From Nymphaea colorata (taxonomy: Eukaryota; Streptophyta; Magnoliopsida; Nymphaeales; Nymphaeaceae): a stretch of DNA of 64,000 nucleotides. The translations under genes and the position numbers were made by a program. Where the stretch lies: contig NC_045139.1 in the NCBI RefSeq assembly GCF_008831285.2, positions 1,036,204-1,100,203 of the forward strand. The letters run 5' to 3'. The notes under the pieces were generated by a model. The model made no database searches, was not told the origin of the DNA, and saw only the letters and a list, made by a program, of their open reading frames with translations. Shown one piece after another: positions 24,010 through 41,900 of this stretch; position 1 is the first letter of the stretch, and each line of letters starts with the position of its first letter.

Positions 24010-26243
24010 GAAAAGAAATGGACGTTTGATTTTTTTTTTTTTTTTTTTCATTTCACTTCTGGTGTTTTGTTCTTCATCTAGACCAAGGGCATGGCGGTCA
24101 TTTGGTAAAAATCTTGAATCTTGCTATACAAATTATTCACTGGTAAATAATGAGCGAATTATCAGAATACTGCCAATTGTTCCTAGCTAGACTCCTTGAA
24201 ACCCCCAACGTGGCTGTGGCGAGGCTCTTTTGTCTTTTTAGTAAAATGATTCTTTTGAACCTTTCCCACGTACGAATTCATTAAATATAGCATGAAACAA
24301 TGCCACGTACAAATGATTTATGTATGGAATTGTTTAATTGCATACCGCAGTTGGTGAAACTGTGATACATACATATCAAATGAGTGACATATATAAATGA
24401 GCATATTGTAACGTGAATTTGAAGGCAATAGGAATGCTTTATATATGTATATCAAAAGGATGAAGAAGGATAGCTCCATAGTTTCCCTAATAAAAAGTGG
24501 GTTGAAGACCATGCTTTGCAATGCAGTGACATTTTGGGTTCAAATAATTTCAGATCGCATCAAGTTGAAGAGGGCTTAATTTATCTTACCTACAGACTAC
24601 TGATATACCCAAAAAAATATAAGCAACAATGTTGCAAAAAGTTTGAAGAATTTGCTGCTAACTACATACTACTGGTATACCAAAAAACATGCAAGTACCA
24701 ATGCTGCAAAAAAAATTTGAAAGTATTTGTCACGATATAGAGCTAAAATAGAGATCCACTTTGGCGTTTTCTGGGCAATGATTGATTACGTATGTGTTTA
24801 AATTGGGTTCATGAAAAAAAAAGGAGAAATTGCGTAGTACAATATTAACATACAACACATGCCAATATGTGTTCATTAAATAAAATACATGGAGAATTGC
24901 GTAATACAATCATCATATAAGAAAGTTTTTACGTTTGAAATCACATCCAGTGTACGTTAATCCAACAGCAATTCATTGGTACTTAGTAAGTTAGTCAGTG
25001 GGTGTATAATGATTAAGGTCCATGGCAGAGTCGATCAAGAAAAAAAAAAAAATTAAACTCCCAAAAAGATAGGTTAGAAGCCTCTTCATCGTTGCCACCA
25101 GGCGCACACGGAGAGACAATGCTTCGTCACAAATTCTTAAGTCCGTTGACGACGAGCAGAGATGCACCGTCGGATCTGCCGGAACGGCAACATGGGTGCT
25201 AACAGGGAGTCGTTACTTCGTCAGAAATCTCTAGCAGAAAAGCACCGGTAGGGGCCGTTTGATATGACTGAAAAGTTTTTTCTAGATTTAGTAGGTGATG
25301 TACGCTTCCCTCGCTGTACACACTTAGACAAACCGGGTAAAATATTTCAGCAAATATTTCACCTCTTTTGGCTTTATTACATTGATTTCACCCCTCAAAT
25401 CCTCCCCCCACCCCGTGATGAATGCTTAAATAATGTTTTTTGTTTTACTACATTTTTTTTTTTTAAATTCCGAACATCATACAATGGGAATTGATTCACA
25501 TTCCCAACGGCCAAGACTGTCCAGCAACCTTTTGAAAATTTTGCCGGCGGCTTCAGAGCTGTTGGCATATGAATTGCCAACAGCCCTGAGGGGTCTTTGT
25601 TGTAGTAGCAGTTTTCCTTGTTGTGAAGTCCCACTAATTGTTCTCATGTTATCTCTTTGACAACGGTCTTAGTAGTCAGACCTGTTGGATTATCTGTTTT
25701 TACATGGTGGTATATGGAGAATTTGGTGTTTTAGGAATCAAGCAACTCACACTGGTGTTCGAACAACAGCGGGAATTGCGGAGAGAGAGGCATGGTACTC
25801 TTGTTGTGGGGTTGTTCTTAAGCAAAAGTGCATTAACCATGTTATCAATTTGATGAAGCATCAATTTGTGGATCATGTTTCTTCACGTAAAAATGAGTTT
25901 TTCAAGTTACAAACTCGAAATTTTCAAGTTACAGTGGAAAGCCAAAGTTGGTTCTCATCAAATCAACAAGATCTTGAGGTTACAAATATCTATCTTCTTA
26001 AAACGAAAGAAAAATAGTAGGGATTCTGGCTACACAACAATCTCTAGGGACAGTAGGAACAAGATCCTAAGGTTACAACTTACAAGTATTATCATCTATA
26101 AGATTTGTGGAAATAAGTAACAGGTAGCAAGACAAATATATAAATTGCAGATGATCTTAGCACCATATCAATCATCGTGAACCTTAAGCCCTTACTGCAA
26201 GAGAAACTGTGCTGCCTTGTTTCACTTTTCTTGCATAGGCGTT
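24010..26243. other. Intergenic, with a second copy of the 22.7 kb repeat
   Basis: No gene is seen. 25450-25710 duplicates 22720-23010. The open frames between 24318 and 26120 lack family resemblance. 26105-26243 is the 3' flank of the next P450. Confidence 0.45.
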
Positions 26244-28096
26244 TCATATAGGATGGAATATAATTGGAGCTCCATGCTGAGGCTGAAGGGTTACAACTGT
26301 CCAAGGAGCATGAACATAGGCCGGTGAGAGCTTGAATGAGAAACGTTGCAGAATCATTGATAAAGCCATCTTGGCTTCAATTAGAGCAAACGACTGTCCA
26401 AGGCAGATCCTTGGACCCCAGCCAAATGGGAAGAATGCCAATTGATGTTTTGAAGCACTTGAAATTCCATTGGAGAATCGCTGCGGCTGAAATTCATCTG
26501 CATCATTCCCCCATGTATCATGATCATGGTGAATACCAAGTATTGGCATCAATAGTTGGACACCCTCTGGAAAAGTTACATCTCCTAGTTTCACTGGCTT
26601 GCAAATATATCTAACATTGATGAAAAATGGAGGATACAACCTCAGAACTTCATAAAGGATCATGGTAACCTGCATTTTAGTTCATCATGAATGTCAGTAA
26701 GTCCGGAACATATGACTTGAAAACTGGAACTTCTATGTGAACTTGAACTTTGATTTGTTGTTTTTCCATTTCTTTGGAGAGAAACCATTATTGGGTGAGA
26801 GAACTGGCTAGTTGGTCATTGACTAAAACAACTTGGTTCCATCAAGAATAAATACTCACAGTTTTGAGATGACTTAAACTATCAAAAGTTGGAGTTTTGT
26901 TCCCACAGACTTCAAAAACCTCATCCCGAGCCCGCGACTGCCATTCCGGATGCATTGAAAGCAAAATCATAGTCCACGTCAGCAACACTGAAGTAGACTC
27001 TTGCCCAGCAAAGTAGAACAATTTACATTCCTCTATAATCTCATCCTTTGTCATCCCCTCCTTCTTGATACCATGATTGTTATCATGCAGCTCATAGTCA
27101 TCATCATTCTTGTTTGATTTCAGCAGCAACCCCAACAGATCATCATCTCTAGCAATTCCCAACTTTATCTCCTCTTCTCTCTTGTCTATCATAGTCCTCA
27201 ACATGGATGTAACCTCTTTGTGGAGCCTCCATATCTTCATATTCTTCCTTGTGGGAAGATATCTGTTCACAGAAAATTACGTTCATATGCCTAAGCAAAG
27301 CTTGTCTAATGTGCTTAGCCATTGAATATGATTCTCAGGCACCAAAATTGAGCACAAAATGCAGATCACAACTAAAATCAAGAAGAGAAACTGCAGAACC
27401 TCAGTCCGGGGATAAAAATTGAGGTAACAGCGTCAAGCAATAGTTTCATTTGCTCCTTCTGAGTATTGAATATCTGCTTTCCTTCTTCATAGCTGCTGCC
27501 GAATGCTGTTCTGGAGATCACATCCGAAGTAAGAGCCTGGAGTTCTTCCCATACGTTCAACTCACAGGACCCTTGAGCAGATGCTGCATTCTCCCATCTC
27601 TTGATCAATTGTTCACAACTGGCTACGAATGCAGGTGTCATCCCCTGTTCACCACAGACATAGAAACAGGGTACATGTCATGATTGTGTGCATCTCAGCA
27701 TGCATGAACAAACACACAAATGTTAGACCCCTAACATCAAAGATAATTAATGATGTTTTTTTGTCTAGTCTGAAACTATTAAATAGAACATGATAACCAC
27801 ATCTATCAACTTAAATTGATGATAATTAAGTATGGCACAATTTCTGCTAGATAGGTTCAGACTGCACAAAAAAATATCATTTACCATACCTTTCACTGGG
27901 GCTTCACATGGGCACTAAGCAAAAGAGATCAGCAAACAAGCGGCGACAATATATATATACATAGAAGGAAGCTCCATCCTAACAACTCAATCTATACTAG
28001 GCCAGGATATCATTTTCATTGAATATTTCCCCTCTAGCATTCAACAAGACAGAGATAAAGAGAGTTATCATGGTTTGCCATACATGGAGCTATCGG

Positions 28097-28137
<41 letters not shown>

Positions 28138-28858
28138 CTCTTACAGAAACAGAAACAGCGAGTTTTGTCATGGTGTCTCAGAGTAATCATGATCTCCACA
28201 AACAAGGTTGGGATAAATTAGGTGTAGGAGGAAAACCTTTAGCTTGTCAAGATAGAAGGCGGGGTTGATTATTTTTCTACGCGTTGCCCACTGTTCTCCT
28301 TCCAAGGTCGTAATTCCCAGAGCCACAAACTTTAAAAGAGGATGTACCGGTGGCTTCCCAAAGTGGCCAAACTTATTGGTCAGGATGTCCTTCACCATCT
28401 CCGGATCCGTAATGGTCACCACAGGGGACGCACCGGACCATAAGAGAAACATCTTCCCTGCAACAGTTCAAACATCCTGTGCGTGAAAATTGATTAACCC
28501 AATCTCTCTCTTTCTCTCTCCCTCTCTCTCATATCAATCACAAAGTGAATTATTAATGGTGGGTACACAGAGTTCATAGACCTACCATATTTTTTCTGCA
28601 TTTCGGCCGAGAATGGGGTGACGCGCGGTACAATAGCGTGAGACATGTCCATGGGCTTGGTCCAGGCTTGCTTGGCCATACCGACGTCCTCCATGACATT
28701 GCCGACGAAGAGCTTGTAGGGGGGCCATGGACGCCTTGCTGCTTCAGGTATGCTGCCACCTTCCATGGTTTGTACCACTGTGAGTAAACCAACTTCACCA
28801 CCCAATACAGAAGAACAGAACAAGAGAGCAGCAGAAGAAAGGTAGCTGATGCTCCCAT
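26244..28858 (-). CDS. Cytochrome P450 (CYP72 clan), complete except for a 1-base frameshift in exon 1
   Basis: Exons: 28858-28586, 28457-28237, 27644-27400, 27262-26860, 26669-26244. Exon 1 is 273 bp where phase demands 274. The break is in a run of six G on the plus strand (about 28719-28724), where the hinge [10 protein letters not shown] leaves frame and YKLFVGN continues in another. Exons 2-5 are open: [50 protein letters not shown]-helix [21 protein letters not shown] (ExxR), DDA-type [11 protein letters not shown], and haem loop [14 protein letters not shown]. The restored length would be about 522 aa, normal for the clan. Either the locus recently became a pseudogene or a homopolymer base was lost in sequencing; I cannot tell which. 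It is an ER haem monooxygenase of unknown substrate. Confidence 0.82.
28096..28132. repeat. (TC)n microsatellite
   Basis: Dinucleotide run of about 37 bp downstream of exon 2, inside intron 2 of the 26.2 kb P450. Confidence 0.9.
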
Positions 28859-28942
28859 TCTCACGTAGCAATTGATCGGAAGAACCAGTAAGCAGTAAAC
28901 CAAAGGATGATAATAGTGGGCAACGCCTGGGAGGAGTCCTCC

Positions 28943-28949
28943 ATTTATA
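28943..28949 (-). promoter_or_regulatory. TATA box candidate of the 26.2 kb P450
   Basis: Minus-strand TATAAAT about 85 bp upstream of the ATG at 28858, in the same relative setting as in the sister genes. Confidence 0.5.
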
Positions 28950-30177
28950 CAGGCTGTGACTTGCTACACAGGCTTCTCTGTGCGACTTATATTTGTATGA
29001 CGAAGCTTCTGTGAACCCAGCCTGCTGTCCTGACCTGTGGCTTTCCTGTTGTTGGAAGGAAAAATGCGGAGACTTCGAAAGGAACAATTTGACCACTGGG
29101 ATTCACAGATTATTCAGGCCGTTTAAATTTGCTGTGATGGATCAATTTTTGGTCAGAACACTTTGTACCGATCGCGATTCCTTGGACGTGAAGCCACTGG
29201 GAAGTCATATTTAGGCTTCAAAAGTCTTGAATTTCTACCACGATTGGGACCATGGACGGGCGTGTGGTCGAGACTTTCTACTACGATTGGGACCTACTCC
29301 AAAGTAATAATCAAACAAACTGGCCATTTTAACATATTATCATAAATATAATACGAAAAAATATTGGGCCAACAAACTTTTTATATAAGATTGAAAGTTT
29401 GAGATTTAATATGTGCTTTACTTTTTCAGATAAAATTTTAATGGATTTTTGGTACCCTTTTTTCAATTTATTTTTCCAATGAATTTCTTTTAGGCCCACA
29501 ATTTGAAAATTTATATGGTCTGGACTGTTAAAGCTTGGAGACCCACAATTTGGAAATTTTGATATCTTGGCGACGAAGCAAGGCGCTGGCTAAGGTCACG
29601 TCTCCGGTTTTCTCTTTGAAGCTGGATTTGGATTTCATCATGTCTAAAATCCGAATCATTTCATCCATCTTGGAAGATCTTTAATCCAACCACCTTGGGC
29701 TCCGACGTAGAAAAGCAAGGATATCGGGAGATCCAAATCAGTAGGGATGTCAATGGGTTGTGTTCAGATCAGATGTATCCTTCAATGTATCCAAGTTGTT
29801 GGATGTTCATTGTCCAGATCCACGGATTCAAACATGAACCAAGAAATTAAGTCTATCCCATATCCAAGTTCAATTTTTAAATTCACCAATTTGAATGTGA
29901 CTTTTATATTTGAATCTGAATCCAGCTTTTAAAAATACAACCACATCCAAACTGCTATAATATGTTGAGAACCGACTTTTAAAATGTATAGATATCGAAT
30001 ATAGATATTTGTTTAAAACTACATTCAAATTCGAGTTCAGATCCGTACCTGATCGAATATTTATTCAAAACCAAAATGAAATTCAAGTGCAATTGCATGT
30101 CATTTCTTAAATCTAAATCCAATTAATTTCTTAATTAGATATTAAGTTTATATATATATATATATCTCCTAGAAAAG
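28950..30177. other. Intergenic 5' flank
   Basis: No gene is seen. 29740-30060 is repeat-like, with the opening word TAGGGATGTCAATGGGT common at plant transposon ends and GATCC/GATATC-rich wording. Confidence 0.4.
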
Positions 30178-30981
30178 GAATTTTAATGAAAAGAAACAAA
30201 TCTTTTGATGTATTTGGATACTCCGATGTAGACTGGGCTGGTAATCCCAATGACAAAAGATCTACGTCAGGCTATTGTACATTTGTTGGAGGAAATCTAG
30301 TAACATGGAGAAGCAAAAAACAGTCAGTCGTAGCTCGATCAAACGCAGAGGCAGAGTATAGGGCTATGGCATCTTGCACATGTGAACTGGTGTGGTTGAA
30401 ATCGTTACTGAAAGACATGCTTGTGGACGTAAAGATTCCCATAAAACTTCTTTGTGACAACATGGCAGCAATTCATATTGGAGCAAATCCAGCTTTTCAT
30501 GAGAGGACAAAGCATATACAAGTTGACTGTCACTTTATCAGGAAAAAAATTCAAGACGGGACTATAGAAACTCCATATGTTAACAGTGACAATCAACTTC
30601 CAGATATTTTGACGAAGACCCTTGGACGAAACAAACACTAATACATTTCAAACAAGTTGGGATAGATTGACATCTGTGCACCAACTTGAGGGGGAGATTG
30701 TTACAAATTGGAGAAAATCACCTCATGAGTTGCCTTATTTTGTTACGGAAAGACAACTCCTAAAAGAACGTTGAAGAAAGGAACGTTGAAGAAATGAACG
30801 TTGTCTTCTTTCCTTCCTCTCGTTGTTTCCTCTCTTAGCTCTTTAGCCGTAGCATGTAACAGAAATAAAAAAATTGGTGGTTTCTCCCGTGGATGTAGGC
30901 ATTCAAGCCGAACCACGTAAATCTTGCCCCTGTTTTTTCTTGTCTAGCTTGACACTCCATTAGATTCAGGATTTTAATACA
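30178..30981 (+). mobile_element. 5'-truncated Ty1/copia remnant (RNase H plus 3' LTR)
   Basis: The frame 30186-30641 is copia RNase H: YSDVDWAGNPNDKRSTSGYC, LVTWRSKKQSVVARS, NAEAEYRAMA and HERTKHIQVDCHFIRKKIQ, ending with a stop shortly after DILTKTLGR. A polypurine tract (GAGGGGGAGA, about 30689-30697) precedes the LTR 30699-30981 (283 bp, TG...CA). The LTR contains the copia-typical word CGTGGATGTAGGCATTC and ends directly against P450 sequence. The 5' LTR, gag, protease, integrase and RT are gone. It disrupts the I-helix exon of the adjacent P450 relic. Confidence 0.85.
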
Positions 30982-33628
<2,647 letters not shown>

Positions 33629-33877
33629 TCTCTGGGCAATAACAACAAGAAAAGGACGACTGAGATAAAGAGTTCTCTCAACTAGAGGTTTATGAGCTGA
33701 GGAAGTGTAAAGTGCAGATGAACATACATTTATTTATAGCCAAGATGCCACACTGCCATCAGTAACGACCAGTTAGCTTGCTCTTTCTAAAACATTTGTC
33801 TTATTGAAAAGGAAAATACAGTGTAACTTTGACAACACAATTATATATGTATAGTAGAATCACTTTTGCACAAGATT

Positions 33878-34139
33878 AGTCTGTTGGTGTATGAAACTTG
33901 ATTCATACTAGACACTCATATGCAATACTTATGTAAGAGCATTTATGTCATTTTGTACTAATGCGGGTTTTGTCCTAATCCTTATGTTGAGAGGAGGGCC
34001 GCAGTTTTCTTTGTGGTCCTCTCTGAGAGTGTCTGTGTTCATCTGTGAGGTAATAATAAAGATCTGTGCGACCGTGGAAGTAGGAAATTATTGCTCCGAA
34101 CCACGTAAATCTTTGTCTTCTTCTTTGTTGCTTCTAACA
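33878..34139 (+). mobile_element. Probable solo copia LTR
   Basis: The stretch has TG near its start and closes with GAACCACGTAAATCTTTGTC ... GCTTCTAACA, the same 3' wording as the LTRs at 30699 and 57220. No internal region adjoins it, and no target-site duplication could be confirmed, so the left boundary is approximate. Confidence 0.5.
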
Positions 34140-34950
34140 CCCTCTTGAGAGTGCGTGAGAAGAGTTGTTGTTTGTTCCTAATACAGCCAAGCCATCTCTC
34201 AAGTGAACTGCCCATTCTACGTTTTAACTCAATCAACTCTGAACATCAAAAACAAAACATCCAAGTTAATTAGAAATAAAAATTTCTTAAATTTTCTTCA
34301 ATTATACTTTTGAAATGCTGTGTGGACTGCACTCTTGAATTGGCTACCGTAAACTCAAATCTTCATACATCAGACCTGATAAGAATGGTCGGAGCCATTG
34401 GGAAATTGCGTTAAAAAAAAAAAGGAAAGTCTAATTATGTTTTCGAGAGATTAAAGCACCCTCAAAGAAGGAAACAAATGAGTTTAAACTGAGTTCTCTT
34501 ACCTCCTTCATGAGCTAATTCAGTTCTCTAAGAATACAATCGATCCATTGTGACAGACACGTTAGAGAAAAGAAGAAAGATGTAAACATTTTTGTCATGT
34601 AATACATCATGATGGATGGACGGTCATGAATAAGTTGGGTGACATTGGCTAACTTTTTGTCCAAGTAAGCAAAGGCTAGCCCACAGAAAATCAAGGCCAG
34701 ATGCATTGGTTGCTCTGCGATCAACATCATTGAATCATAATTAATTCTCACCATTGTGGAGCATTATAATTGCTCTGCAACCAATTTATTAAGCAATTCT
34801 ACCTGCACATTTTGGTACTATTTGGAAGCTTTCTCAGCTGATATGTTGTTGATCATAATGGAGTTGGCTGGACCACCCTGCGCACACAACAAATATATAA
34901 TCCTTTAAAATTGACCTTGGTTAGGTAGATGGGTGGCATTTGATAGTTAA

Positions 34951-35076
34951 AGTCATCGTTCAGTCATCTATATATATATATATATACCAAAGTCATCGTT
35001 CAGTCATCTATATATATATATATATATACCAAAGTCATCATTTAGTCATATATATATATATATATATGTATATATA
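34951..35076. repeat. Three tandem copies of a ~37-bp unit with (TA)n
   Basis: CAAAGTCATCGTTCAGTCAT plus a short TA run is repeated three times, ending at the donor side of the exon-1 fragment at 35.1 kb. It is the same word family as the 33.0 kb inverted repeat. Confidence 0.8.
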
Positions 35077-35113
35077 TTGAGAGAGAGAGAGAGAGAGGAA
35101 GAGAGAGAGATAC

Positions 35114-35342
35114 CATATTCCTTGGCAACGTGGTAAAGGTAAGCAAGGACCCGTAGAGCTATGTCGTAAAATCTGCTCATGGTCTCCCTGGTGTTGCCAA
35201 AGAAGAGCTGGTAGGATGGGCCATGGATTCCCTGCTTCCTCAGCCACCTTTGAATCCTCAATGGCTTCCACCACGCCATGTACAGCATCTTCCACACTGC
35301 CCACACAAGAAGCAAACCAGGCAATACCACCAGCAGTACCAT
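35114..35342 (-). pseudogene. Lone P450 exon 1 with a 33-bp in-frame deletion
   Basis: ATG at 35342, then [40 protein letters not shown] and RFYDIALRVLAYLYHVAKEY, then donor G|GTATC at 35113. It is 229 bp where the sister exons are 262 bp; the 11 residues around [10 protein letters not shown] are missing. A TATAAATA lies upstream (about 35450). There is no exon 2 before the next P450's exon 1 at 33.6 kb, so it is an orphan exon. Confidence 0.8.
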
Positions 35343-36967
<1,625 letters not shown>

Positions 36968-38929
36968 CTAACACACACTTCCCGGTTCTCATATTTGGGC
37001 ATTCCCCTGCGCTCAGGCTGTGAAAGAAAAATGAGAAAGTTAGATTTTGAATTTTTTTTACAACCAACACCTAGATCTTCAGCATTCTTGGAAGAATGGA
37101 GTCAGAATTCTAACAATGGTGGAGTATCGTCGAGCCGAACTCAAGCCTGTTCTATAGAGCTCGGTTCGAGTTTGAGAAGAGTTCAAACTCCAGTTTTCTG
37201 AATCGAGTCGAGTCGAGCCGAGTTCGAGATATACTGACTCCTGTGCAGCCCTACCTGCACGAGCAATTAAGTCTCTCGACCTGTAGTTTGTCCGCATAAT
37301 GCATTGAACACAGACACATGCCCCACAGACGACAACAGCATTGAAATTTTTTGCATCCGAAATAACTAGCATTTGCCAAAAAATATCTTGATTAAGTTTG
37401 ATATGCACCTTCGTTACACACGAAATTATTCCAATATTCTCTCATTTATTATGAGAAACATGACTAGCGTTAAAAGAAGGATACGTGACGATGCTTTCAT
37501 TCTACGTTTAGATTGGGTCTAATTTCTCATTCTCAGCCATAAAGTTACCTCCTATTACACACGAAAAAAACATTAAAAAAAGCCGTTTAGAACTTTAAAA
37601 AAACACCGTCTTTTTTTAGCCAAGTAGAGTTTTTTTTCATATTTTTTTTAATGAGAAACTGTTTGTTTTCATTTTTTAATGTTTGATTTGCTGCAAATCT
37701 ATTTGTTTTTTATGTTTGTGTTATTAGTTTTCTAGCTTATTTTAATTTTTTAAAATTTTACTGTTTTTTTACAACCTCACCGTTTAAAACGCTAGAAAGT
37801 TTTTTGTGAGCAGCCGACTCACTTTTAGATCAAGTAGCCTAAGTTTACTGAGTTGGTAACACAATTAAGCAGTTGAGATTGCAGCCGTTTGATCAAACTC
37901 AATTGAGAGAATATACTCTTCGAAGAATGGTAAATCCAAAGGTTCAACATTCCGTGACACTTCTCACGTAACAATGTTCCGTTACACATAGTAACTTTCG
38001 TTAAGAAAATAGAGTGAGAAAATCAATTGTCTGTGTGGGATTCACTTTTCATGGGAAAGAGTTCTCCGTCTAGATCAGCACTAAAATCAGAAAAAGAAGA
38101 GTACATTGACACATTTCAGTTGGGTTTTCCTCTAAATTTATTCCAACTCTGTGCATTTATTGCTGTCAGCAAATCCATTTCCTCAAGTGCATAACTACAA
38201 TTAACAGAGTGTACTGCACATCCATTTATCCTTCGAGTAACAAGAGTACGAACTTCTGCTGAATCACATTAACGCAAGGATGCACGCATCGTTTCCATGT
38301 AAGTCAAGGATAACTTTGAAAAAAAAAAGGAATTGTTTAATTATTCAACCAACAATCTGTCGATCATAAGTGTCACTATTACTTGAACACATAATTCTTT
38401 CGGTAAATAAATTGCAGAAACGATGACATTGGTGTCTGTTGAACAATCAATGGAAGTGAAGTAACTGGTGGAACCTGTTGAACAATCAATGGAATGAAGT
38501 AAATGGTGGAACATCATCATTCCTGCCAGCTGAAAAATCACTCGAGAAATGAAATGATCTGGAAGAGGCAGCTACCATGTCCATGGGAAAGGCAGGAACC
38601 ATTAAAGCTGGTTAGTTTGTCGATAGAGTCGTAACGGTATCTTGCGTGCATGTCTTTTCCCTCTAGTTTATACCACCTTTCTCTTGTTCGTCCTTTAATT
38701 ACTAACAGAAGAAACATTCAACTGCGTGTTTAATTTGTCTGCTAGAAACTGCTGACATTGCCCTCCAAATTAATTATTACAATTCATCAGACAAGAAGAT
38801 CAACTAAGGACACAAACACTTGGAATGCCAAGCTTTCCTTATTCGACAACCAGGCGAGAACACACAAACGAAGCCCTGATATCTTGGATACTCACAGCCG
38901 TGAGATGTTAATATACGCATCTCATGACG
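36968..38929. repeat. 3'-flank block of the P450 duplication unit, copy 1
   Basis: 36968-38577 parallels 55590-57219 nearly base for base apart from small indels. 38578-38929 continues as 62574-62940 on the other side of the inserted copia. It includes an AGCTCG-rich repeat (37130-37250) and a locally duplicated word GTTGAACAATCAATGGAA (38440-38500). No coding function is seen. Confidence 0.75.
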
Positions 38930-41900
38930 CTAGATTTTATGCAAGATGAGATGGGCTCCATATTGAGGTTGAAGAGTTAAAACGGGGGAAGGTGCATGAC
39001 TGTAGGAAGGAGCGAGCTCAAACGAAAACTGTTGCAGAATCATGGCTAGCACCACCCTTGCCTCAACCATGCTAAAGTTCTGACCAATGCAGACCCTCGA
39101 TCCCCAGCCAAATGGTAAGAAGCCGAATTGATGTTTGGAGGCATTTGCGACACCCTCGGAGAATCTTTCTGGCTTAAACTCTTTTGAGTCATCACCCCAA
39201 AGCTCAGGATCATGATGAATTAACTGAGTAAGTAATAACAGCTGCACTCCAGCAGGGATTTCAAACTTCCCCACCTTCATCTTCTTGGATGCTTCTCTTC
39301 CCAACATTCCTACTGGAGGATACAACCTCAGAACTTCACACAGAACCATGGTAACCTGCAAATGTTGTATGAAATAGGGAGACTCAATTGTCAGGAGAAA
39401 TTATTTTTCTTTGCAGAGTTCTTCAATGCACAAAACTTGGATGTTTATCAGGATGGTTCATCCAATGACAGGATCTGTGGGCGTTGCAAAGGTCTTTCTC
39501 AAGCAAAGGCCCATTAGTGAATAGTTAACTAAAGAATTTGTAGCATGATATTAAAAGTAGAATGAGTATTGTTTTTCTAAAGGCTTCTTCTGTCACAATT
39601 CAGAAAGCGAACGGCCTTTTAGCAGCTGGTCAACAAGAGCAGCTTAGGATGTTTTTAACTTGAAGGAGTTCAAAGGTTCAGTACCCAGTGCAGCTCTCGG
39701 CTTCGAGCCGAGAGGTTTCTATCATATCCATTGCTTAACGATCGAGGGCCAAGGAGGAAAAAAGAGACAAAAAGATTTTGCTAGTTTAGGTATCAGAATA
39801 TACATATAGATTTAGATGGAAAAACAGTAAATGGCTATTCTCTCACTTCTATGTGAAACTCTTTTGAAACTGATACCTTTCACACATGAGTGCCACCCCT
39901 TAGATCACACGCAGATTTGGCCTTGTAGCTTGTAATGATCTCTGTAAGTTTTAAACTTGTCTCCTTATATAATTGATCTAAAGGATTACCTCTACCCAAT
40001 TAATGGTGCACTTTTGAGAAACATGCAGATGCATAGAACACAAGAATTAGTAGCATGGCACTCACCATTTTTAACTGGTTCAAGACGTCGAATGTCGGAA
40101 TTTCGTTTCCGCATATTCGAAGAACCTCTTCTCTTGCGCGGACTTGCCATTCAGGATGCATAGCCAGCACAACCATGGTCCATGTCAATAAGACAGCAGT
40201 AGTCCCCTGTCCTGCAAAGTAGAACACCTTGCATTCTTCAACTACCTCATCCATTGATATCCCAACCTTCTTGAAGCTCTCTGGTTCGTTTGGATCATTG
40301 TCAATCATGTATGCTTCCAATAGCAGTGTCAACAGATCACCACTCCTGGCATCGTCAGTTTCCATCTCCTTCATCCTCTGCCTTGTGATGTCTTGCAGGA
40401 TGATCGTCGCTTCTTGGTGGAGCTTCTGCGTTCTTAGGCTTTCCTCTGTTGGGAAGAATCTGCATAAATCGAAGTTCGGTATCATCATGGATGGACCAAG
40501 AAAGGATGATCTTAATCTACACGTAATAGCAAGAAATTATCATGTGCTTAGCTGATGACATCTTAATGCATCCTTACTTTTCCAGCTTTTACCAAGATAC
40601 GAAAATACTGAAATCTCAACGACAGAAGTTGTTCTGTACTTTTAGTGAACTGAACAAGGCACTTTCAGGGTTGATCTGCTCACCAAAGTTAATTTAAGGG
40701 ACATCCCACACCCGAAGAATTCAAGGAAAAAAAGAGAAAGAAATAAGAAGAAAAGATTCTGACCTGGATCCAGGCAACTGCATTTTCCAAAGAGCTTGGA
40801 ATCCCCTTTCAGCTTGCTCTTTCTGGATCTGGAACAGTCGCTTTCCCTTTTCTTCATCTTTCCCGAACAGCATCTTTGACATCACAAATTCAGTGAGTGT
40901 CTGCATCTCAGCAAACACATCCAATTCACAGGATCCGCTGACAGCAGTTAACTTGACCCATTTCTTTAAAACTTCACTAGTGCTGAAAGAAAAAGCTGGC
41001 AGCATTCCCTACAGCATTCAGTGACAAAGATCAACCAAACGACCACTTTCGATAACTAGCCGGCAAGTTTAACCTGCCAAACTCAGCAATCTTTTCATCA
41101 ATGACATAATACTAATGGGGTGAAGGCTCTTCAGGTGAAGCTGGTCAGTGGGCTCATCCAAGAAGATGGGGAAGGAAAAAACTTGAGTTTGGATCCAATT
41201 TGATCAAGATTTGGTTTACAACTAAGTGCATCAAAATTGAAGGAATAATCAAACCTTTATTTGTTCGAGATAAAATGCTGGGTTAAGAATCTTCCTGTGG
41301 GCAGCCCACTTCTCGCCATCATAGATAATGGTCCCTGTGACCAGTGGCCTCAAGGATGGAGGGGGTGGGGTCTTGAGGAAGTGGCCAGACTTGTTGGCAA
41401 GAATTTCTTTCGCCAGTTCCGGCGACGCCACAAGAACCACAGGCGTGCTCCCGTACCAAACCACGCTCACCTTGCCTGAAACATTCCAGTTAATTTTAAT
41501 TCCCATAATTATTAAAAAACCAACTAAAAGGAACAAAGACAAAGAAAGGACAAAACTATACAATGGAGAGCACATCTAAATTATATGAGTAGAATAATTT
41601 ACATGAAAATTAAATTAAGACGTTATTATGTTTAATTAGTGTTTGCAAATGTAATGTCCATGTTTTGTTTAAAATGATTTCTAAGAAGAGTTCAATAGGT
41701 TTTATTTTTGTCGTTGACCTATATGTTTGCTATATACGTATATTGGGAAAATTGAATGGTAGCTTTACATTTTCAAAGTCGCATAGTTGTTTCATCAATA
41801 TGATATGATGGATCATTAAAAGAAAAAGACAAAAGAAAAGTGACCAGTATTTTCATGATTTGATATTAGTTCACACATTTTTCTTTTATTTTTTCAACAT

